Positions 56,529 through 64,000 of a stretch of 64,000 nt of DNA are shown here, piece after piece. Both the position numbers and the translations under genes were made by a program. Under the pieces are notes generated by a model that saw only the letters and a list, made by a program, of their open reading frames with translations, made no database searches and was not told the DNA's origin. Numbering within the stretch: the stretch's first letter is position 1; each line of letters opens with the position of its first letter. Source of the DNA: Riptortus pedestris (Eukaryota; Arthropoda; Insecta; Hemiptera; Alydidae); contig CM032233.1 in assembly GCA_019009955.1 (NCBI GenBank), positions 11,186,001 to 11,250,000 on the forward strand, in the 5' to 3' direction.

Positions 56529-56572
<44 letters not shown>
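55531..56572 (+). repeat. Element C with two internal units and tail
   Basis: Starts CTAGCTCAGATACCCGGCTT. Internal units begin at about 55938 and 56237. Tail TTTGGTTCAGTCGTTTATGC and GTGAAACGAAAAGTTATC, then (TA)n (56535-56572). Confidence 0.8.
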
Positions 56573-56573
<1 letters not shown>

Positions 56574-56576
<3 letters not shown>

Positions 56577-56702
56577 TTTTGAACGGACCTCACTTTCGTC
56601 ATCTCCTGGGTGGGGTCGATGGACATTTAAAGAAAAATTTCGAAAATCGCGTCATGAGTACGACCTCAATTGCTGATTTCACTTGAGGGAAATCTGCTAA
56701 AA
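56574..56702 (-). repeat. Element A, distal arm
   Basis: TTTTGAACGGACCTCACTTT to GAGGGAAATCTGCTAAAAG. 56703-56930 is unassigned. Confidence 0.75.
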
Positions 56703-56932
56703 GTGAAAAAGCAGCACTTGGCCAGTAAGAGAAAGTAGGAGGAATAGCTGCTTTGGAATATAAGCTGGCAAGTGAAACCTGCAGGATGTTTAGCAGCTGC
56801 TTCGAATGCAATGGGGAAAAAACAAACAAGTATATGAGAGGCTGAAGAGTGGCAGGTGGTAGATTTGGCTGTCAGCTTGCCTTTCTTTGCTTATACGAGT
56901 ACATATAGAAACGGAGAGTAATATGACGAAAG

Positions 56933-57421
56933 TCCGTCACGCAGGGGCTGCGTAAACTAAGCAGATTTCCCACCTGAATCTTTACAATAGAGAAATGTGC
57001 CTACTAATAACAGTAGTAGTAACTAGTCTCTAAACCAATTTCACGAGAGCCGAACAGTTAAGGAAACGGCCGAACTAGCTTTCGGCGGAAAGTCCCGATT
57101 AGAACCGACTTCAGCTGAACTCCTCAGGCACACACTTAATAAAATGCAAATATCTCGGTTAATATTCAAGATAGAGAATAAATGTATATAACATTATTTA
57201 TTGTAACTTTAAATTGCCATACGATTAGTTCTATACAATTTTTCGATCCGACGCTTAATATCGCAGATATTTTGAATTTTCGAAAATCCCTCCCCCCCCC
57301 TCCCACTTGTCCGATTTCAGCCATTAACGAACTTGATCTTTTTTTTTTTTTACAAAAAACGATTAAATATCGAGTTTGGTAACGGAGAAACAAAAATTAC
57401 GACCTCTAGAGCGTTAACAGT

Positions 57422-57482
<61 letters not shown>

Positions 57483-57575
57483 GAACGGACGTCATCTCCG
57501 GGATCGATGGACATTTGAAGACCTTTTTCTAAAATCGCGTCATGAGTACGTCCTCAATAGCTGATTTCCCTTAAA
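56933..57575 (-). repeat. Element A, near-complete reverse copy (short form)
   Basis: AAGTCCGTCACGCAGGGGCT, GCCGAACAGTTAAGG, CTAGCTTTCGGCGGAAAG, (TA)n at 57424-57476, and GCTGATTTCCCTTAA. Lacks the last bases of the palindrome. Confidence 0.8.
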
Positions 57576-58004
57576 AACAAATATAAAGGTCACCTTGACC
57601 GCAGGGTTTAGATGTTTCTAGTCCCTACAAAAAGCCCTTCCCTGTAAAAAGTCTCTCATGTAGGGGGTGGTTTAACTAAACAGCTTATACTAAAGCAAAA
57701 TTTTATAGAATCGATCTTATTGCAGCTATAGTTTTCTATAAATGTTGTTATGTACTTTTTTTTTTTTTTCATTGTCTTGATTATTTACCGAAATATTTGC
57801 ATTTTTTAGTTTTTGGTCATCCCCCACTCCTACTCATGTCATATTTACAAAACTTTTGAACAGACCTCATTTTCGTCACCTACTAGGTAGGATCGATGGA
57901 CATTTGATGAAAAATTTCGATAATCGCGTCATGAGTACGACCTCAATAGCTTTTCCTTGAGGGAAATCTGTTAAAAGCTGTTATATTATGCAGCCCCTGC
58001 AGAA
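57576..58004. repeat. Degraded element A scraps
   Basis: A shortened middle (57700-57850) and a reverse distal arm (57850-57975, GAGGGAAATCTGTTAAAAG). Confidence 0.6.
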
Positions 58005-58648
58005 CGGGGTTTCCCATATTTCCCTTAAGGAAAATCAGCTATTGAGGTCGTACTCATGACGCGATTTTCGAAACATTTCTTCAAATGTCCAGTTCGATAC
58101 CTATCCAACGGAGATTGCGACGGAAAATGAGGTCCGTTAACAGAAAATTATTTATATAGATATATATATATATATATATAATATATATGTTTATATATAT
58201 ATATTTGTTGTTAAACGCTCTAGCTGTCGCAATTTTCTGTTATATCCTGGTTACCAAACTCGATATTTAAACGTTTATGCAAAAAGGACAGATCAAGTTC
58301 GTTAAAGGAGCAAAATCGGAACCGTGGGACGGGGGTTTTCGAACATATTCCTCGTAATATCTCCGTTTACTATACGTCGGATCCAAAACTATTGTATGGA
58401 ACTAATCTTATTGCAAATTAAATTTACTATAAATATTGTTCTATACATTTGTTCTCTATCTTCATTATTAACCGAGATATTTGCAATTTTATTAAATTAG
58501 GGCCGCTAACGGATGACTGATTCCCGCCAAAAGCTAGTTCGGCCCTTTGCCGCCATTGTTCGGCTCTCGTATGGAAATTTTCTCTTATTGTATAACTGTC
58601 ACATGGAAATCTGCTTAGTTTTACGCAGGCCCCTGTCCGTGACGGAGA
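58005..58648 (+). repeat. Element A, short form with many small insertions
   Basis: All blocks are recognisable, but extra single or few bases are scattered throughout (for example CGCAGGCCCCTGTCCGTGA against the usual CGCAGCCCCTGCGTGA). See finding on 58-61 kb. Confidence 0.8.
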
Positions 58649-58799
58649 TTTGTTAAATATGACATGAGTAGGAGTGATGGTTTTAATGATGGACCGAAAA
58701 ACTAAAAAATCAAATATTTCGGTAAATAATCAAGGATAATTAAAAAAAAAAAACCGTCCAAAACAACATATATACAACACTTCACCTGCAACAAGGTTG

Positions 58800-58832
<33 letters not shown>

Positions 58833-59385
58833 TATTATTTATATACATCATATATATCATATATATATATATATATACATTATATTATATATATATATAA
58901 TATTTATATATATATATATTTATATAACGATCAAACGAGGTATTTAATCGTTTTATGAAAAAAGAAAGATGACTGAAATTGAACCTGTGGGAGGGGGGGT
59001 AAAGAGTGGGGGGGGATTTTCGAAAATTCGATATATTTGCGTTACTATACGTCGGATTGAAAACTTGTATAGAACCAATCTTATTGCAAATGAAATTCAC
59101 TATAAATATTTTTATATACATTTATTCTCTAGCTTGAATATTAAGCGAGATATTTGCAATTTTATTAAGTGTGTACCTGAGGAGTCCAGCTGAAGTCGGT
59201 TCTAATCGGGACTTTCCTCCTAAAGCTAGTTCGGGCGTTTCCTTAACTGTTCGGTTCTCGTGAAATTTGTTTAGAGACTCGTTACTACTACTGTTACTAG
59301 TATGCAGATTTCTCTATTGTAAAACTTTACGTGGGAAATTTGCTTAGTTTACGCAGCCCCTGCGCGATGGACTTTATCTCTCTCT

Positions 59386-59428
<43 letters not shown>

Positions 59429-59460
59429 TTTATATATATATAATTATATATATATATATA
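58649..59460 (+). repeat. Degraded element A with irregular TA tracts and (CT)n
   Basis: 58649-58800 is an A-related scrap, 58800-58930 irregular TA tracts, 58930-59375 a plus element A second half ending GCAGCCCCTGCGCGATGGAC, followed by (CT)n 59376-59427 and TA to 59460. Confidence 0.7.
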
Positions 59461-61534
59461 TTAAAATTGTAACCTCTGTCTGTACACATTGATTTTTTTG
59501 CGAAATTTCACGATAACCTTTTCGTTTCCCATGTCATAGACACATATCTGCATTTTAGCAGATTCCCTTAAGGAAAATCAGCTATTGAGGTTGTACTCCA
59601 TGACGGAATTTTCGACATTTTTTTCTTCAATGTCCATCGATACTACCTAGTAGATGACGAAATGAGGTCCGTTCAAAACTGTATATATATATAGATATAT
59701 ATATATTTAACATATATATATATATATATATATTTATAATTTGTATGTTACCGCTCTAGCGGTCGCAATTTTTGTTTGATCCTTACTACTTCATATTTAA
59801 GGTTTTATGTTAAAAAGAAAGATCAAGTTCGTACGAGCTGAAATCGGACTAGTGGGGAGGGGGGGTTTTAGAGGGCGAGGATTTTCGAAAATTCGAAATA
59901 TATCCGATACTATACGTCGGATCAAAAGATTGTATAGAACAATTTATTGAAAATTAAATTTACTAATAAATAATGTTCTATACATTAATTCTCTATCTTT
60001 GAATATTAACACCGAGAGAAATTTGCATTTGTATTCTGCGTGTGGTCTCCAATAGGCTTATGTTCGGAGTTTCGACGAGAGGCTCTGGCGCCGTTTTCCA
60101 TAAACTATAGTCCTCGTGTATAGGTTTAGAGGTTAGGTTAAACCTGTTTTTTGGGCTAGAAACTACTGGGTTATTACGCCCTAAATAATGTTTTTTAGGT
60201 TTAGAGGTTTCTTACTACTACAGTTGGTTATTAGGCAGATTTATCTTATTGGAAAAGTTCACGTGGAAAATCTGCTTTGTTTACGCAGCCCCGCGTGACG
60301 GACTTTTGTTTCTTTCGTGTATGTTTGTTGTTTTTTATGTTTGTTACCTTTTCACGCATAAACGGCTGAACCGAAATTTTATGAAATTTGGAATGTTATA
60401 TTACTAACTAGCCCAATTAGACTTTAGGCTATACTAATTTCTATGAGACGAACTCCCCGGTGTGGGGTTATAAGGAGGCCTGAACTAAAAATAACGAATA
60501 TTTCGTTATCCTATTGGTTTTTCGGCAAATATGCAGATAACAAAAGTAATTTATTTGTTATTTAGAGTAACTTTTTGTTATATACACTTTTTTCGTATAC
60601 TAAGTATAAATGAGTTATTACGCTAAAAAGTTATAGCGGAGTGAACAATTTTATTCGCGGACAAAAGACCCAACCGAATAAATAAAACTCGGTCGTGTAT
60701 TAGGGACTAACGCCCTTTCATTATAACCAAGCCATACCAACATTTCTAGGGACGGGGCAGGGGAGTGGGGGTTTTATGGGAAGCCTGAAATTAAATATAG
60801 CGATATTTTCATTTCCTATTGGTTTTTCGGCAAATTTGAAATAAACAAAAGTTGTGTATTATGTTATTTCGAGAACTTGTGTTATATACACTTTATTCGT
60901 AACCGATGTATAACGAGAGATACACCAAAAACTAAAGCAGAAGCCATACTATTTTTATTGGCACTAACAGTTAAACCGATTTAAAAGACTCGGTATTGAA
61001 TTAGCACAAATTTGCCATGATTATAAGCTATATTAAATAAAATTTATAGGGTCAAACCGGCAGTGGAGGGTTATAAGGGAGGCTGAAATAAAAAAATTTG
61101 GCGATATTTCATTTTCTTATTTGTTTTTCGGTTATGATGTACCTAAAACAAGCATTAGAAGCTTTGTACATCGCAGTATCATTCCGTTGCAAGGCAGAAA
61201 GGGACTTTAATTCATACATGGTTTGGAAGACGAGCAGAATATATTCTACGACTGCGTCTTTCTTTTTTATTGAAATCATACTGTTCATTTAAGTTATAAA
61301 GAAACCTTCATGCACAGGAAACGGGGAATTTATAAAAGTTAGAAGAGTGTCTATAAATAACAAATAATTTTATTATTAAAAAATACACAGCAACGACGGG
61401 TATAAACCCTAAAAACTGTGACGGGAAAATGTAAAAATAAAAATATTGTGGAAAGTAAAGCCTTGCCAAAAAAAATACCATCTTTATTCAGTCTAAAATG
61501 AATTCCCGGGTGAAGCCGGGTACCTTAGCTAGTT
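59461..61534 (-). repeat. Element C, reverse copy carrying an element A insertion
   Basis: 59461-59552 is the element C tail (reverse). 60308-61534 continues with TTACCTTTTCACGCATAAAC, two internal units (about 60540 and 60860), and the start region ending GCCGGGTACCTTAGCTAG. Element A at 59557-60303 splits it. Confidence 0.8.
59557..60303 (+). mobile_element. Element A inserted in element C, boundaries defined by an empty site
   Basis: Left junction GCATTTT|AGCAGATTCC, right junction GTGACGGAC|TTTTGTTTC. Uninterrupted element C copies read GCATTTTGTT when inverted (for example at 56440), so the core lies between two TTTT runs. Contains short (TA)n, CGCTCTAGCGGTCGC, a G-run, an inserted GGTTAGGTTAAACC-like stretch and the terminal hairpin (one side shortened, CAGCCCCGCGTGA). 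Confidence 0.85.
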
Positions 61535-61983
61535 ATGAATAAATCTAGTAATAGACATATTGATACATGCACGGACGAGAGCTGTAGATGAAGACATATT
61601 TTTTTTATAGTTAAACCTTGTGTCTGACACGGCTGGATATAGCCCCTTCAAACTTTCAGAAGTATAAGTGCGGTGTAGATAATCCTCGGCCTTGGGAAAG
61701 AGGCCGTTAATCTCTACTGATTAATGGGGTTTCCTTCTTACCACTGTTACTCACTTATTTGCTAAAACATTCAAAATAAAATTTTATTTTGCAAATCTTT
61801 AGTGAACTGTATTTTAGACTGAGCTGAATTAAATCACATATGATTTCTAAACAGAGATAATAATGCTAATTAAAACTAAAAAGCTTGGACCGCTGGATCC
61901 ATCGTAGTGGCAAACATTCTCCCTCCCAAGTAGTGAACTGATGAGTAGCTACTTCTCAGCTGGAAGTAGAAGCAGTAGGTTTG
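61535..61983. other. Unassigned sequence
   Basis: No ORF or shared repeat recognised. Confidence 0.4.
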
Positions 61984-62941
61984 TCAGCGCTGTTCTGATT
62001 TTCTTTCTTTTGCTTCATGGTTAGAAAAGTCTAGAAGGTTTTCTATTTTCTGCAAAACTGTCTTGTGATCCACGGCAGTAGTCATTATGAAATTCAAAGG
62101 ACTGAGGTTGGATGTCATTTCTTCCCTTGTGATGGCGTCATTGTCCCTGGAGGCTCTTCAGTATCCAAACCAATATGACTAGTCGTAGGCCTAGTTCCTT
62201 CAGCTCTTCTTTGTACCCAGTAAAACTATTGTTTCGAGAAAGAGACATTCTTGGAGGTAGTTCGGGAGCTAGTTCGGACTTTAACCTTCTTCTAATGCAT
62301 GATGAAGAACTTCACTATTGTAGGTAGTATGAAAAAATTGGCTACGCTTCCACTATAACAATTTATTAAAACGGCTTTCGATGCAGTGCATCATCGTCAG
62401 AACAACATCCAAGACCTTCGGGCACTGACGATGATGCACTGCATCGAAAGAGCTCTGCCGTTTTAATAAATTGTTATAGTGGAAGCGTAGCCAATTCTTT
62501 CATCCTACCTACATTAGAAGTCACTTCCACCTGCCAGAATACCAACTCAGAACTTCACTATTGTTGTCCAAGACATTCGGCCTTGCACATCAGGCTCTTT
62601 GTATGGTTTTGGGGTTTCATGGTAATTTTCTCCGAGGTCATTTGGGAGATCATCTTTTTTAATACAAAATTCATTAGATCTTCATTCATAGTAACATCTT
62701 TAGAAGCAGCCAATTCTACTAAATGCTCTTTTAGCTTCCAATTATTTACTACAGCAGTAAATTTTATAATACAGTAGCACTGATCATCTTCTAGGACAAA
62801 AACAGTTATATAAAAACCTTTCTGAAGTTGCCCGTTGAAGGCACTAACTGATGTTGGTGACTTACTTCCAGCAGGAACCGTACACATAATGTGAAGCATG
62901 ATGTCAGAACATGCAAATATATAGTGTGCTGACAGCATCAA
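61984..62941 (-). pseudogene. Unrecognised coding-like relic interrupted by a retroposon
   Basis: Reading right to left: a 127-codon open frame (62941-62558) contains LQKGFYITVFVLEDDQCYC, NWKLKEHLVELAASKDV and MNFVLKKMISQM. After stops and the insertion at 62322-62548, the same frame (insertion and one duplication copy ignored) continues with RRRLKSELAPELPPRMSLSR and NNSFTGYKEELKELG. A shifted frame then gives REEMTSNLSPLNFIMTTAVD, HKTVLQKIENLLDFSN and EAKERKSEQR, then stop (61984-61986). Composition is protein-like and differs from the surrounding AT repeats. I do not recognise the family. Stops and a frameshift favour a processed or decayed gene, but unrecognised splice sites could explain part of this. 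Confidence 0.5.
62322..62548. mobile_element. Palindromic retroposon with 16-bp target duplication
   Basis: Flanked by AGAACTTCACTATTGT at 62306-62321 and 62549-62564. Inside, inverted arms (62331-62400 and about 62422-62503) match those at 1566-1912, and the outer part (ACCTGCCAGAATACC) matches 1520-1565. CTGACGA at 62425-62431 and GAAA at 62446-62449 are kept. The left arm lacks seven bases of the motif. A 22-bp central spacer separates the arms. Confidence 0.85.
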
Positions 62942-63087
62942 TTATGATTTTACTGTCTTGACTAGTAAATCAGATTTATACGATTTAATAGTTTCACTAA
63001 GTAAACATTTTTATGGATTCATTCAAGGATACTTTTGCGTCATTTTGTTTTAAATGTTTTTTTTTTTTTTAAATTTTCATTCAAATT

Positions 63088-63939
63088 CATTCCTTTCCCC
63101 GCAGACTTGTTTCGACGATAATTTTGTTGACTACAACTTTTATGTCGCAGCATTTTTCAATGAAATGTGCCGTTTCTGAAGGATTTGTGCATTTTACGAC
63201 TAAAGGATGCGTTAAATAAAAAAAAAATCACCGATATAAACTCGTTACAGAATATGATTTTCTACAAGAATCCGCCATAAAAAGTAGGGCATTCCATTGT
63301 AAATTCCAAACTTATGGTCGCTGGAGAATTACTGGAGAAGGTTGAATATGGGCAGGAAGGTATCTTCAGGGGTGGCAATTATGCCACTCAAATTCTCTTG
63401 CTAGATCTCTACTCGCATAAGGTATTGGATCCCACGTGTCCCCATGCATGCTGCCAGGTTGGGGAAGCTGGATATCTCTTTCAAAGTAGTTCAATACTCC
63501 CCAAGACATTAGATACCAACTGTCCTAAAACTGCAGCTAGGTTGGTGAGGTTGGATATCTTTCTCTTTCAAAGTAACCACTGCCCCTGACAATAGATACC
63601 ACCCGTGCTATGCTCCCAGGTAGGATGATGGATATCCCTCTTTTACTAGATCATTACTACCCCCATACATTAGATACTACCCGCCCTATACTCGCTACTT
63701 GGTAGAGGAGGCTGGATATCCCCTCTTACAAGTCACCCAGACGATAGATACCACCCGTGCTATACTCCCAGCTAGGATGATGGTTATCGCTCTTTTACTA
63801 GATCGTTACTACCCCATACATTAGATACTACCCGCCCTATGAAGATACCTTTCAGGGGTGGCAATTATGGCACTCAAATTCTCAGCCTTCTATTAAAATA
63901 ATTGGAGTTTTTAAGGAGGTGGCACGGGAAGTTGGGATA
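63088..63939 (-). repeat. Element D, reverse copy expanded by a tandem array
   Basis: Ends in the reverse of the element D start (GGCACGGGAAGTTGGGA). Blocks at 63088-63360 match 16400-16636 inverted. The central part is expanded by the minisatellite at 63400-63840. Confidence 0.75.
63400..63840. repeat. About 75-80-bp minisatellite inside element D
   Basis: Five or six diverged units with (C/A)ATAGATACCACCCGTGCTAT / TTAGATACTACCCGCCCTAT and GATGATGGATATCCCTCTTT. Landmarks fall at 63591, 63671, 63744 and 63822. A ~44-bp direct repeat (CAGGGGTGGCAATTATG core) flanks the array at 63357-63400 and 63841-63884. Confidence 0.8.
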
Positions 63940-63945
63940 ATATGT

Positions 63946-64000
63946 TAACGTTAATGTTTGTTTAATCATTACCAAACTCCATATATAAATGTTTTCTGTA
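63946..64000 (+). repeat. Element A middle, cut by the window edge
   Basis: TTAACGTTAATGTTTGTTTA and CATTACCAAACTCCATAT match the block after (TA)n in plus copies. It adjoins element D as at 16305 and 22467. Confidence 0.6.

Noticed and set aside
59557..60303. Canonical Helitron with 5' TC and 3' CTRR
   Set aside because: Read in reverse, the element starts TCCGTCACG and ends near CTAA, but the hairpin lies at the TC end and the flanks are T-runs, which fits a Helentron-type layout better.

Overview
This window looks like repeat-dominated, AT-rich intergenic (or long-intron) DNA of an arthropod, most probably an insect. It contains a 5'-truncated Jockey-clade non-LTR retrotransposon with poly(A) and a target-site duplication, tRNA-derived SINEs with A and B boxes, Tc1/mariner and hAT remnants, long (TA)n and (CA)n tracts and several minisatellites. 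Nothing looks bacterial or viral: there are no operons and no intact long ORFs. I found no intact host gene. The best coding-like relic is on the minus strand at 61984-62941. Most nominal ORFs are translated microsatellites or repeat arms.

One interspersed family, called element A here, makes up perhaps a third of the window, with about 30 full or partial copies on both strands. In its plus orientation it starts in a T-run followed by AGCAGATTTCCC and a near-perfect palindrome. An internal (TA)n tract and a poly-G/C tract follow. It ends with GGGAAATCTGCT, a GC-rich hairpin (ACGCAG/CTGCGT) and GACGGAC before another T-run. A 5' terminal repeat, its inverted match placed inside a 3' hairpin, and a central microsatellite are the layout described for non-autonomous Helentron/Helitron2 (DINE-1-like) elements. 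One copy (59557-60303) has an empty site for comparison within the window.

Element C (CTAGCT..GGTACCCGGCTTCGC start, LINE-like GGTTCAGCCGTTTATGCG tail) carries a variable number of ~290-300 bp internal units. Element D starts GTGTGTCCCAACTTCCCGTG. Element E (~560-600 bp) is inserted twice inside element A. There are also MITE or foldback elements at 6043-6308, 8548-9237, 17914-18129, 24613-25179 and 51987-52071.

Layout: 1-930, 47-bp minisatellite; 1.4-12.5 kb, nested element A copies with MITEs, a SINE and a 690-bp foldback; 12.5-14 kb, dead LINE; 14.5-23 kb, more A, C, D and E; 23.3-25.2 kb, LINE RNase H relic and deleted mariner; 28.7-34.9 kb, four minisatellite arrays, an inverted mariner relic and little element A; 36-58 kb, dense A and C copies with the Jockey insertion, a SINE and a LINE relic; 58-61 kb, indel-rich A and C copies; 62-64 kb, coding-like relic interrupted by a palindromic retroposon, then element D expanded by a minisatellite.

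A recurrent theme is a CTGANNA - short stem - GAAA motif followed by a tiny self-complementary segment. It resembles the hammerhead-ribozyme core reported in Penelope-like elements, and it is found at six places, four of them inverted repeats. Boundaries of old copies are approximate because they were read by eye.
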